Shown: positions 31,799 to 42,982 of the stretch, one piece after another | How positions within the stretch are numbered: the first letter of the stretch is position 1 | Layout: each line of letters begins with the position of its first letter | Source: Crossaster papposus | Lineage: Eukaryota > Echinodermata > Asteroidea > Velatida > Solasteridae | Assembly (NCBI GenBank): GCA_037893245.1 | Contig: JBAIAA010000654.1 | Location: forward strand, 62,001-126,000 | Length of the DNA stretch: 64,000 nucleotides | Direction: 5' to 3' | Made by a program: the position numbers and the translations under genes | The notes under the pieces: model-generated | What the model was told of the DNA's origin: nothing | Seen by the model: the letters and a program-made list of their open reading frames with translations, nothing else | Database searches by the model: none

Positions 31799-32529
31799 TT
31801 TTGCATCGATACGCGTGGCACACGATGCATGCATGCACGGGCACGCTGGTCGCGACGTCGAAGTCCTCCCAAACATACGTCACAATTATGCAAATTTTAC
31901 ATGTTAATAAGCTACCATTCTAGGGGCGGGGCCGGTCCCCCAAAGCACTTTATTATTTTTTTTCTCATATTAATTACCAAAAAAATAAACTTTTATGAAC
32001 CGAAAATCACTCAATTAGTTATAATCTTTCATTTAAACTAATAAAAACCACATTTCTAGGACCCTTTAAGGTGTTTTTCATCTGCAGTTTGTCATCCTTC
32101 TGCAGCACTTTCTTTTGCACGTCAGAATATTTCACGCCTGAGATAAGAACCTCAAGGATCCTCTGATTGGGTGTAGTTTCATTAGCTAACTGGCATTTTG
32201 GAAAAACTCACCAATCAGTGTCTATCTATATCAACAAAACGTTGGAATTCCAAACTAATGTAGGCCTATGTAGTCTTGCTCCAAGACCGAGTTGTTTATT
32301 TTGTTCCGGGCGCGCCGTCCGTCTATGCAGTTCAATAATCATCAATACTCCAAAAACGGGCTTATTGAGAGCGCCCTTAATTATCACGAGATTTGTTTCA
32401 CAGCTCGGTTTTGACGCAAGGGTCAAAACCCGTACAATTCCGAGGACACTCCAGGATATCTCGAATAGCTACTCGTCCCCGCTGATGGTTAGTCGTTTTC
32501 ATGATAATCAACTACAATGGTGTACCCTA

Positions 32530-32602
32530 CCAGTTCGCGCCGGAGGACATATACACGCAAAGATTTACTTAGATTCAAAACGAGCAAGGCCAGAAATGTC
32601 TG
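32530..32602 (+). mobile_element. TTAA-A family MITE, fragment
   Basis: Begins CCAGTTCGCGCCGG and keeps the first ~70 bp of the family, then runs into poly-C and an unrelated duplicated unit. Confidence 0.55.
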
Positions 32603-32607
32603 TCCCC

Positions 32608-32960
32608 CCCCCCTTTTTTTTGCAGCTTTTATCAAATCCAAATGATCTATCCATGGAGGTAGGCTTTCCCAGGTTAAATCAACTGCTTTTGTGTTTGTAT
32701 TTTTTTCTGTCATGTTGTTGTTGAGCGAACCCTTCCCCTATATTCGCCATACCTAGTCTATTAAACACGCAAGGTTACAAGGCCCCCCCCCCTTTTTTTT
32801 GGCAGCTTTTATCAAATCCAAATGATCTATCCAAGGCTTTCCCAGGTTAAATCAACTGCTTTTGTGTTTGTATTTTTTTCTGTCATGTTGTTGTTGAGCG
32901 AACCCTTCTCCTATATTCGCCATACCTAGTCTATTAAACACGCAAGGTTACAAGCCCCCC
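32608..32960. repeat. Two long direct repeats ending in poly-C
   Basis: CAGCTTTTATCAAATCCAAA to ACACGCAAGGTTACAAG is present at about 32620-32780 and 32802-32955, each preceded by a poly-C/poly-T run; a shorter piece recurs at 33813-33890. Confidence 0.8.
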
Positions 32961-33057
32961 CCCCCCCTTTTTTTGATACCCTGCACGATTTGGGGGGAAG
33001 AATTTGCGCATATATGTTGAGTAGTACTACAAGCCCTACACCGACTATTTCAATGAC

Positions 33058-33583
33058 TCGAACCGTATTTCCGACACCGTACAAGAGAATAAAATCACTA
33101 CTCCATAGACCAGTGTACAAACAATAATACCCAACTCTTACAAGATAATAAAATCACTATTCTATAGAACCGTATACAAACTTTAAAGTTCATTTTCGAG
33201 AGGAAACAAAATCCCTACTCACTACTCCATAGACCCGTGCACAAAAAATCACTACACAACTCCTACACGAGAATAAAATCACTACTCCATAGAACCGTGT
33301 ACAAACTAAAAAGTAATTTATCGAGGGAAAACGAAATCCCTACTCACTACTCCATAGACCCGTGCACAAAAAATCACTACACAACTCCTACACGAGAATA
33401 AAATCACTACACCATAGAACCGTGTACAAATTAAAAAGTTATTTTTCGAGGGAAAATGAAATTCCTACTCACTACTCCATAGACCCGTACACAAAAAATC
33501 ACTACACAACTCCTACACGGGAATGAAATCACTACTCCATAGAACCGTGTACAAACTAAAAAGTTACTTTTTTGAGGAAAACT
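33058..33583. repeat. 125-bp tandem repeat, about 4 copies
   Basis: CTACTCACTACTCCATAGAC starts near 33215, 33340 and 33465, with a diverged first unit. Confidence 0.9.
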
Positions 33584-33584
33584 A

Positions 33585-33805
33585 AAATGGATACAGTCCC
33601 TAGTTAATATTGTATACAGTCCCTAGTTTTTCGTATACACGACTTGTATACCTTTTTCTATAAGACCCTATCTAGATGAGATTATTTAGGTGCATAAATT
33701 AACCAATAAAAATGGATACAGTCCCTAGTTAATTGTATACAGTCCCTAGTTTTTCGTATACACGACTTTTATACCCTTTTCTATAAGACCCTATCTAGAT
33801 GAGAT
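33585..33805. repeat. Direct repeat, two copies of about 95-125 bp
   Basis: AATGGATACAGTCCCTAGTT through CCCTATCTAGATGAGATTAT occurs at 33586-33685 and 33711-33808. TATACAGTCCCTAG is itself repeated inside. Confidence 0.85.
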
Positions 33806-34324
33806 TATTTTGGTTGTGTTTGTATTTTTTTCTGTCATGTTGTTGTTGAGCGAACCCTTCCCCTATAGTCCCCATACCTAGCCTATACACTTCCTAGACT
33901 ATTGTTACCTAACGCGCCCCCCCCCCCCCCCCACCCCCCCATAAAAACCTCAAAAGAAACCACAGCTTACCGCCATGTACGTATTCCATTGTACCTTAGT
34001 AGCGGGGCGTCATTGCAAATGTGATTGTACACTTCTAGTGAGTCAGTTACCAGCGGGAGGAGGGCGTGTATACTAAGGATTAGAATAATCATGTAGATCA
34101 TATACCAGGCTTTTATTATGAATAACAATAAGCCAAGGTACGAGTCCTGATAGTTCATTGGATGAGACGCAAGCACCGCTGACATCATGAACACTCGCAA
34201 GTGCTGATTGGCTAGGCTTGGCTAGGCTTGCGTACAGCGGTAATTGACGGTCTGAAACGCTGCTGCTCATATCTATATCTATCTACTGGCGCGGCTGTTG
34301 GCAAAATTCACACATCTTTATATT

Positions 34325-34384
34325 TCCAGAGAAGTGTACGTCAGGCTGGTATAGGATCGGAGTCTCCCTGGACGTTGATTTTTG
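34325..34384 (+). other. Possible 5' untranslated exon of the right cofilin gene
   Basis: A TTTATATTT box at 34319-34327 and, downstream, TTGATTTTTG followed by GTGAGT. With the acceptor at 36910 it would give a 2.5-kb 5' UTR intron. Only the splice signal supports it. Confidence 0.2.
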
Positions 34385-34620
34385 GTGAGTAGGGAAACCT
34401 GTTTTTACTCCTCAAATGGGAAACCCGACTGCGCCTGGGGAGCATTTACTGTAGTACTTGAAAAGATAAAGATTATAAAGGGAAGGTACCACTGTTGATA
34501 AACTTCCTACTTCCATTGTTGCACCTAAGGACGGATCTTTATTCATGACATTACGTTATATTAATTATTATTAATAAAGCACTGAGACCCCAAGTACTTG
34601 ATTAACCGACTGTTCATTTG

Positions 34621-34795
34621 AAATTCGCCGTCCGGCCTTCGTGAATTTGTTTTTATAAAATTCAATTTTTCGGAACAATTACAGAATATCTAGCGCAATC
34701 CTTTTGCTGGATGCCTACAATCATTATTTACTTTCTAATAAGTAGGATATTCCCTAATATTTCGGCAGTAAATATTTTCGATTTCTGCAAATAGT
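34621..34795 (-). mobile_element. TTAA-C family MITE, half copy
   Basis: Reverse-orientation half element from the centre (GCCGTCCGGC) to TTTCTGCAAATAG. It lies in the spacer of the 33.97-35.38 kb inverted repeat. Confidence 0.6.
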
Positions 34796-35057
34796 TCCTT
34801 GTGTGCATGGGGTGGTAGACCGACCGCCCGCCCTGCAACATGACTAGAGTTCGTGCGTTTTAGACTGGTAGTTACCACTGTACGCAAGCCTAGCCAATCA
34901 GCACTTGCCGAGTGTTCATAAGATCAGCGGTGCTTGCGTTCCATCCAATGAACTACCGGCACTTATTCGTAATATAATAAGGCCTGGCATACGATCTACA
35001 TGAATATTCTAACATTAGTATATACACGCCCTCCTCCCGCTGGTGACTGAAACGCCA

Positions 35058-35300
35058 GGGGCCAATTTCATAGAGCTGCTAAGCACAACAATTTGCTTAG
35101 CACAATAAATCCTTGCTTATTAAAAACAGTTTACCAGGCAAAATTCTACGTGGTTTTAATGCTAAGCAAAAAAACAGCTGATTATCAATCAAAAACAATA
35201 AAGACCACGTGAAGATTTGGTCTGTAATCTTGTTTTTGCCAAGGACAAATTTTCATGCTAAGCAAATTTCTGTGCTTAGCAGCTCTATGAAGTTGGCCCC
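35058..35300. mobile_element. Foldback/MITE with GGGGCCAATTTCATAGAGC ends
   Basis: 243 bp. Terminal inverted repeats of about 28 bp: GGGGCCAATTTCATAGAGCT at the left, and GCTCTATGAAGTTGGCCCC at the right. It interrupts the right arm of the surrounding inverted repeat. Confidence 0.8.
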
Positions 35301-35787
35301 AGATGTGTGCAATGACGTTTGCAACGACTCCCCGCTTCTGTATACAGTGGGATACGTTACATGCATGGCGGGAATTTCAATGGTATATTGTATTTTCAAG
35401 ATCGGGACCAAACTATTTCAAATGTAGGGAACACGAACGTAATAATAACCAAGCACTAGAGGTAAAACATTCCAGGTAATCTGAGTCAATACCGCACCCC
35501 CAAATGGACTGGGACTGTGCAGATAAGCCCCAAGCATACAAAGACTTAAAAAAAAAAACCTGCATAAAAAGGCCAGCGCAACAATATAATCCGTGAAGGT
35601 ACCTGGGAAAAGTTTTCCCGCCAGATTGAACCCGGGACAATTACTCCGTACCGCACATGAATCCCAACGTTTTGTTCAGATGGACACTGATTTATGAGTT
35701 TGGTTTTACATTACAAGCGATGCAAATCAAAAGCCATGAAAATGTCAGTAATGAAACTGCACTCAAATAAGAGTATCATTTAGGTTC

Positions 35788-35970
35788 TTATCTCAGGCGT
35801 GAAATAATCTGACGTGCAAAAGAAACTGCTGCAGATGAAAAACGCCTTAAACATTTGCTGATCCATACATGCTCATCAAGACCTTTGAGGTTGAATATAA
35901 TTCTGGATTTGCCACCCTTTTTTGGTCGTTTAAATATCGAAACATGTAGGCCTATGTTGTGACTTAACAA
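35788..35970 (-). pseudogene. Possible DIRS-type reverse transcriptase fragment
   Basis: Reads FKRPKKGGKSRIIFNLKGL, close to the K-x-G-x-x-R-x-I-x-x-L-x-x-L-N motif of LTR and DIRS reverse transcriptases. Only about 60 residues are open. Its 3' part is also present inverted at 32069-32155. Confidence 0.4.
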
Positions 35971-36482
35971 TCGCCTTTTTCTCCAATAATGTTGTTATTT
36001 TCAAATTATTAACATTTTGTTCTGAAATACTACCGATATTTTGCCAAGGTAGTTTAATGTGTCGTGGTTTATCAATAAACTCAGGCAATTTGTTATGAAA
36101 TTTTTTGTTGTTGTAACATTTGTTTCAATGTTGCCATTTATTACAATATATATGTACATATGTACAATCATATAGAAATTACCAAATAATTTAAGAAGTT
36201 GATAGAAAGTATGTATACACACTAAGTTAAATAAAGAAGCGATATTAAAATTAAGTGACAACATTTAGGCATAAGGTTAAGCGTATAACGCCTTTGTGCC
36301 CTAAACTATTGACAGACAAATATACCAGCAGGAAACCACACAAAGGACAACAAAATACAACGTAAAGACAGACTATAGTGTGAGACAAGGCAAAATTATT
36401 AGTTCACAAATAAGACTAAAATTAAAAATCGAGGAATCGAGCTTTTAAGTTCTTAACAAAGACAGACAGAGAAGGTGATGGT

Positions 36483-36864
36483 TTAAAGGTAGGTTACACC
36501 ATTTGCAGATATCAAAATATTACTACCGAATTATTAAGAAATATCTCACTCGTCTGAAAGTAAATAATGATTCTAGGCATCCAGAAAAATGATTTCTCTA
36601 GATATCCTTTAATTATTCAGAAAAAAATATAATTTTATAAAGAAAAAATTCGCGATCGCCAGACGGCGATCGTGAAAAACACAAATAACATAAGAATAAC
36701 TGCTCGACGCCGGTTGAAAACAAAATGCTGTTTTTCGTACTTTTCTCGGCATTCATGATTGTAAAACTTCGGACAGGTTAGTTAAACAATATTTACTATA
36801 AAATACAACCCCAAAATTCACCCATTCATGATAATTCAAGCAAATTACCAATGGTGTATCTTAA
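36483..36864 (+). mobile_element. TTAA-C family MITE just upstream of the right cofilin gene
   Basis: TTAA at both sides (36483-36486, 36861-36864), ends AGGTAGGTTACACCATTTGC and CCAATGGTGTATC. It ends about 47 bp before the acceptor of the start-codon exon of the right cofilin gene. Confidence 0.75.
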
Positions 36865-36949
36865 GCGAAATATCTAAACTTTGTTTCTCTCGTCATGTTT
36901 TCGTTTACAGTACTGAAGTTTGCTGAGCTGTCCCCTAAGTGACGTCATC

Positions 36950-39900
36950 ATGGCTATGGATCCGGTAAGTAATAAACAATTAAAACAGTTAAAAACCTTC
37001 AAGGCGCTGATTTCGCGTTTTGTATCCTTTTCTTTTCTTTTTCATGTTTCATTTTTGTTTATTCAATTCCAAACAATAGTGGTCAGAAGTACCACCCAGC
37101 TTTAATATTTAAATTGTTTGGACATTGAATGTTCAGAAAATGTCTAAAGACAAACAGTTAATTTTAAGTGGTCTTTGAGGGTCATTCAGTCTGAATTCAA
37201 TTTCAAGTAGGTAAACACTAAGTAAAACCAATGAAATACAGTTGACTTCAAAGCCAGACAGTGTAATTTTCACAAGGAGAAAACCACAGAAAAATGTATT
37301 TTAGAAGGAACATCTATTCTTTACAGTATTCATTAATGGAAATCTGTTCCAAAAACTATTTGCTTTTTTCGCCCTTACAAATTCGTGTATACATGTAGTC
37401 ATAATGCAATGCATAGAAATGATACTCGACACTGTTGGTCATAATTATATGCAATCATAATTATTCAATTGTCAATCTTAAGTTCCGCTTTAAACAATAT
37501 CGGCGAAAATATCCTCGTATTATACAACAGCGGTTTTAAAAACCGCTGTTGTCAGAATTGTGTCAATAATTGGTACTTATTTATTCGCCACTGCCGACTA
37601 AGATGCAGCTCGTACACTATGGACCTTAAACAATGAAGTATCGACCTCTGCCTTTTTAACAAGTTCGCGCCGGCGGACGTATCCGCAAAATCTTCCCAAA
37701 ATTCAAAACGGATGACGAATAAACACGTCCTGAGCAAGGCCTGAAAAATTGTTTACTGTCCACGGATTACGCGTTAATCTGTCAGGCACAGCAGTTTAAT
37801 TCTGCAGGGGACGTGTATACACTGCAAAAGTTTCCTTTGTTGTTGCGGTTGACGTGTATTTACGCCAAAAGTTACTCGATAGCGCTGCCGAGAACACCCA
37901 TACACGCCTGACATGTATGGCATACACGCAGTGCCTGTGAATATACGTCGACGTTGCCCGAGCATGCTCCGTTGACGTGTATATATATGTACATAATGTA
38001 CGCTATATCGTGGTATCACGCTTCAGTGATTATTCCTATTCAACGCCCTAGTTCTATTGTCTCCATTGAATTTAGACAGCCGAAGATTATTAGCTGCGTC
38101 TAGTAATTTTTTGACATTCAAATTTCCAAACTATTGTTGGATGCGTTTTAACAATACTGTAGCGGCACATTCGGTGAAGCGGAAGGATAAAGGGGAGGGG
38201 GAAATGCACCTCAATTAGGGGAGGTGCAATCCGCAACCGTCCGACTGTATAGTCAGGTGGCGCCATTAATCGCCAAACAAGTTACACTTGAGCGGCTAAG
38301 TAAACCTGCCTTCACATTCGTTTTAGGAAAGTATATCCTAATTTATGGGCAACTCGGACGGACTTAGTGAGTTAATTAACACTTGGACACAAGGTGTACA
38401 TGAACAACAATTCAAGTAATTATTTTTTCCACAACAACAACATATTGAACAACAATAATTAGATATCGCAAAAGCAATTACCAATGTACACGTATAAATA
38501 AATATTAAGTTTCTGGCTCGAGAATCACCACTGCATTCTCAACCAATCGGAGGTGCGATCAACATGAATTTATCTTTGAATGCAATCGGATCTCCAGGAG
38601 GTGTCAATAAATTCTCTCACAGTCCCGGTGTGCGGTGTGCGTTAGGTAACAATAGTCTAAAGAGTGTATAGGTATGGGTACTTAAGGGAGGAGTCCGGTC
38701 TCATATCGTGCTGGGTAAAACAGGTGACAATAACAAGCAAAAGTAGTACACATGCGGTATTAAAGTCATCGCGAGGCCACTTCGGGAATCAGAGAACAAA
38801 ATGCACGAATTTCTGCTCACGAAACATCGTTCCATCAATAGCATTGTTTATTTCAAATGTGAATTGGTCCATATTGGCCGATTGTTGGAAATTTCCAAAT
38901 GACAAGACAGTCCAAATTATTTCACAGTGTGTTTAGTACTACTAGCAGTACAAACTTTAATTCAAGTAAATTGATTTTAATAGTTTGCTAGCTTGGCTTT
39001 GGGGCCCGGGAATAGATTCAAAATGATCCTATAATACGAAGAAAGCGCTCTTCCAGCATTAAGTCTGAGAATCATCGGCTGCTAAATGGAACCCTCTCCG
39101 TATTCAACCCTCTCCGTATTCAACTTGGTCCCTACCTTCACAGGTACCAATGAGAGGCAATTGCAGTGAAGTGTCTTGCTTAAGAACACAAGCACCATAT
39201 TCCCGTCATGTGGCTCGAACCTGCGCATAACATCGCATACGAGCGGACAGCACCCCATCATAGACTAATAAATCTCCTCTCTTAACACTTGTGTTTTTAT
39301 ATCTCAGTTTTGTTTGTCTGCTTCTCGCGTTTATTTCTTACAGCTTAAAATTGAGCAGGAAGTTGTAGACATCTTCGGCGTGATTAAGGCGAAACATCCA
39401 TACGGATGGGTCTTGTACAAGATTGAAAATAAGAGTGTGGTGGTGGACGTCGTAGACACTGGGAATCACCGTAGCTACGATGAGTTTATGGTCAAACTCA
39501 GGGATTCGGGTAAACCAAAATGGGCCATCTATGATTTTCGCTACACACAACCGGATGGCGAGATAAGAGCGAAACTCGTCTTCATCCAATGGTTCGTAAC
39601 ATATCGTGTTTTGTAAATGTCTGTTCTACTTTATTACATCTTGATAGTTGGTTTAACAGTACATTAAAAGGAAAACTGCGACATAGCTGTGAGCTCATTG
39701 AAAGAGTCCATGACTGAAAAGGCAATGTTCTAAATCACTTAAAAAGGCAGGAAGCTAATCTCGTTTTTCGCAGAATTGCTTAATGTGTAAGTCTTAATGT
39801 GTAAGTTCACTTATACAGGGTGCCCCCCCCCCCTCTAAAAACAAACAGAAAAACAACAAACGGACAAGCATTTCCACTACCCTGAAGCCAAAACCACCTA

Positions 39901-40700
39901 TACCAGTGAATGGAGAATCTTTCTAGGAAAAACAATACCAAAATCATGTCTCAATTTGGGATGGTAGTTATAGCTCGAGACCCTATTTGTGAAGCCAAGT
40001 CGGAGGTCCTTTTGCACCGAGTAATAACTACGTCGTATCGTGTTAAATTCGTGTTTTGTTTGGTTCTGAAAGGACCCCACTGTGCTTACAAAATAGGAAG
40101 TCGGTATAAACTATCTCATGTGGTGGTTCTTGTTGTATTTTTCAAGGCACCTAAGTAACATAACCTGGTTTTCCCTCAGCCTTGCTCTGTGTTTAAAATA
40201 ATCCACAAGAACATTTGGCGAAGAAAAAGATAAACGTTAACCATAGCCGGATTCGAACCAGACATTTCGATCTTTAGCTCAACTCTGTATACCAATTAGG
40301 CTATTGGCGAGTTTGTTGAGGACAACGGTTCTTTACAGTTCTTATTTATTACGAACCGCTACACGGGTTAGTATTAAGTGTCTTTCCTAATTTTGTGCAA
40401 TGGAAGGAATCTTTTCATTGAAAATATTCTTTCCATTGCACTCACAAACATTCATTATTTGTATGATGTTTAACGGCGATGTCCACTATTCTGTCGTAAC
40501 ATTTACAACAATGGGCCTACTTCTTTCTTCTTGATTTCAGGTGCCCAGATAGTAGCCCAGTTAAGGAAAAAATGATGTGCAATGCGACCAAGGATAAATT
40601 GAAAAGTGTCTTACCTGGAATTCAAGTATCTATGGAGTTGAATAAGGATGAAGACTTCTATGAAGAAATGGAGAAGAAAGCCAAAGAGTCTATTAAATAA
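36950..40700 (+). CDS. ADF/cofilin, right paralogue (3 exons)
   Basis: Exons 36950-36964 (M A M D P), 39344-39591 and 40541-40700, 423 bp, 140 residues, stop TAA at 40698-40700. ADF-H features: YGWVLYKIENK, NHRSYDEFMV, AIYDFRYTQPDG, KLVFIQWCPDSSP, then KMMCNATKDKLKS where the other copy has KMIYASTKDNVKK. The usual phospho-Ser is replaced by Asp followed by Pro. The start-codon exon begins at 36911 after TCGTTTACAG, so at least one 5' untranslated exon lies upstream. The gene is divergent from its partner, about 12.4 kb between start codons. It may be a functionally diverged duplicate. Confidence 0.87.
37524..37552. repeat. Short near-perfect palindrome
   Basis: ACAACAGCGGTTTT and its exact complement separated by one base. 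Intron 1 of the right cofilin gene. Confidence 0.85.
37656..37752 (+). mobile_element. TTAA-A family MITE, fragment in intron 1 of the right cofilin gene
   Basis: TTAA followed by CAAGTTCGCGCCGGCGG and about 80 bp of family sequence (CAAAACGGATGACGAATAAAC). The other end is lost. Confidence 0.55.
39020..39290 (-). repeat. SINE-like element, right arm
   Basis: Mirror copy of 22735-22960, with a short extra duplication (CCCTCTCCGTATTCAA twice near 39098-39123). It was inserted before the inverted duplication. Confidence 0.65.
39344..39591 (+). CDS. Right cofilin exon 2
   Basis: Acceptor TTATTTCTTACAG, phase 0; ends in TG before GTTCGT. Codes LKIEQEVVDIFGVIK through KLVFIQ. Confidence 0.88.
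39808..39990 (+). repeat. Dispersed repeat E, copy 3
   Basis: CACTTATACAGGGTG, a poly-C run, TTTCCACTACCCTGAAGCC and CCAGTGAATGGAGAATC. Mirror of 21860-22030. Confidence 0.6.
40541..40700 (+). CDS. Right cofilin exon 3
   Basis: Acceptor TTGATTTCAG. Completes TGG and codes CPDSSPVKEKMM through DFYEEMEKKAKESIK and TAA. Downstream is the outer foldback shared with the left arm. Confidence 0.88.
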
Positions 40701-40900
40701 ATAATGAATATTTGTTAGCCTATTGGTAAGAATAATTTCATGAGGTGACAGATGGAATGTACGAGACGAAGTCGAGTGGAATGGAACATTTCATCTGTCA
40801 CTGAATGAAATTATTCTTTCCATCGCATACAAGTGAAACATTCATTATTTGTTTTATACAACGCCTGAATCAATCCAGTGCAGAGCGTGACCGTGTGATG

Positions 40901-42143
40901 GAAGTTCTATTCACATACATGTAGTTAAATATCACTTTGTTGCTGGTGTGGCCGTGCGATGGAACATATAATTCAATGCACGTGATCAAATCCACCAATC
41001 AGATGACAGGGATTTATTTAGGCGTGGTATAACGTATATTTTGCATACTAATGTTCATCATATCATTAAAGACGCGTGTATCTTGTTTTATGAAAAACAA
41101 AAAGAATAACGATTTTTTTATTCCAAATGTTTTCTAAAGCCGGCCTGCAAATTTTTCCCTCAAACGACATTGCTGAATGGATAGATTCTTGAGTGACATG
41201 TACAATACATATACTTATAGGTATAGGGAAGTATACAAGTACATGTATCATATCCCAGGGTACATGTACTGGGGTATCCGCATGTAGGGCCTACATGTCT
41301 ATATCCCACTGTTAAAATTATGTTGTTCTGCAGTAGTTTTTCTGTAAAAAGTCATCAGAACCGAGGAAACGTACGTTTACAAAAATCATGTTCATATGGC
41401 GTGTTTTGTTACAAAAACGCACTTTCGTGACCATAATGTGTTATTATTTAAACATTAAAAACGCAGTCGGGCAGAAAACCCCTGTCTGTCTTGAAAGGAA
41501 CAGGCCAGGAAGGCAGAGGGCTAGCTGCATGTGGTTGTAGTAACTTGTTACTACTGGTCCCACTTTGTGAACAGTACAACCAATATCGCTATGCTCTCCC
41601 ATCGTTTTCCAGGTGTGTACTACCAAATTTCTTAATTTAAATAAGTACATGTATATTAAATCTAGAAATAGGCCAATACCTTTGAGTTGACATTGTTGTA
41701 CATCTTTGGCTTTCGTTGAAATAAGTTATAGATATAGACAATGGTTGTAACCACAAGCCGAATTTGTTGGTTAAAATACAAAACGTTCTATGCATTATTG
41801 ATTACTTTTATATAGTCAAAGGATATCTTATAAATATTCAAGGATAATTTAGATCTTTAGGGTATGTGGTAAGCGAAGTTACTTTAGTTTCCTACATAGT
41901 ATTTGGAATGAGAACTAATTTGATTGCATTATTAATCCCTCTGATTCAGGCAATAAAAATGAATAATGAATATTTTCTGCTTTTGTCTTACCGATATTAT
42001 ATTGTAAGAGATAGTTTTGTTAATTTTTGTTTGTCGATCGTGGATATGAATATGCATTTACATGTATAAACTAAAACATGACTGCATTTTGTCAATTAAG
42101 GGCACACTGTCAGATGGCCGGCCTGTTGGTTTAAAAAAATTAT
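40901..42143. other. Intergenic, 3' of the right cofilin gene
   Basis: AT-rich, no gene, RNA or element recognised. Confidence 0.4.
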
Positions 42144-42322
42144 CATAGACATCTAAATAAAACCTAGTTATGACGTGCAAGTACCAAAACGCTCTTTGCA
42201 GGCATGACGTGCACAATACGCGTTTGTTCTGATATGCGGTTTATTTTCAGAACAATCACTAGAACAATAAAAGTATACATTTTGTACACGTGTCATGTCT
42301 AGGTTTTATTTAGATGTCTGTG
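42144..42322. mobile_element. Small MITE with 24-bp inverted ends
   Basis: CATAGACATCTAAATAAAAC and, inverted, GTTTTATTTAGATGTCTGTG. 179 bp, no coding capacity. Confidence 0.75.
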
Positions 42323-42718
42323 TACGTTGTTTTATTTCGAGTAGGCCTATTATTTTACGCCGATATAAAAAAGAAATCCCGAAGTGGTTCGTTTTATTTC
42401 CCGTACTATTCTCGTGAAAAACATGAGACGCAGGCATTAGGCAAGCAAAGATGAACTCTCTATTGAGTGTTATTAGCGCGGAGGTATTTTTACAATTTTG
42501 TTTTGTATTTAGAGTCGGTAACAGGACAACTCGTACCTATTACAGTATAACAAAATAAGGAAGTACATATACATGTATTAATGAACTATATATAGGCCTG
42601 ATTGAGGGCGCTGATGGGAATATATATCGTGTCGCTAGCGGGCGCACTGACGCATATAGTGGTCTTTGGCATTCGGCAAAGACTAGAAAGTGGTTCGATC
42701 CACAGTGCGACTATGTAT

Positions 42719-42810
42719 ATACCTATGGTGGCCCTGGAGGGACACGCATGTCGTGAATATTGACGTCAATATTCGCGATCTGCGTAGTCCCTTCAGGGTC
42801 ACCATATATA
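42719..42810. repeat. 92-bp imperfect palindrome centred on TTGACGTCAA
   Basis: Symmetric about 42764/42765. Left GGTGGCCCTGGAGGGAC pairs with right GTCCCTTCAGGGTCACC; the centre AATATTGACGTCAATATT is perfect and contains a CRE-like TGACGTCA. Confidence 0.85.
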
Positions 42811-42982
42811 CCGTAACTGCTAGTAACAGCTTTACATTGTATAACTTTTGTGGAGGCTCGATCAACGTCTTTGTTTGGGGGGGGGGGGGGAGCCGCCTGC
42901 TTTAATGGTATGATTTCAATAGGGTTCCAGTCGCAGAAAAGTTGGGTTACAAGTGAAGCTTTTGGCCCGTCTTTTAAGAACC

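Larger units (their letters stand above)
33960..35380. repeat. Inverted repeat with a 0.6-kb spacer
   Basis: 33985-34240 matches the complement of about 34880-35350: AAGTGCTGATTGGCTAGGCT, CCAGCGGGAGGAGGGCGTGT and AGCGGGG...TCATTGCAAA all recur inverted. The right arm is interrupted by the foldback 35058-35300. Confidence 0.75.
36885..40900 (+). repeat. Right arm of a large inverted duplication
   Basis: Mirror of the left arm. Collinear landmarks: exon 1, the CACATTTGAA and TTTCGTGAG region (38815-38870), SINE (39020-39290), exon 2, intronic repeat (39808-39990), exon 3, foldback (40735-40860). Confidence 0.85.

Noticed and set aside
32167-32724. 185-codon frame
   Set aside because: It crosses a MITE fragment and homopolymer runs; no domain or splice support.
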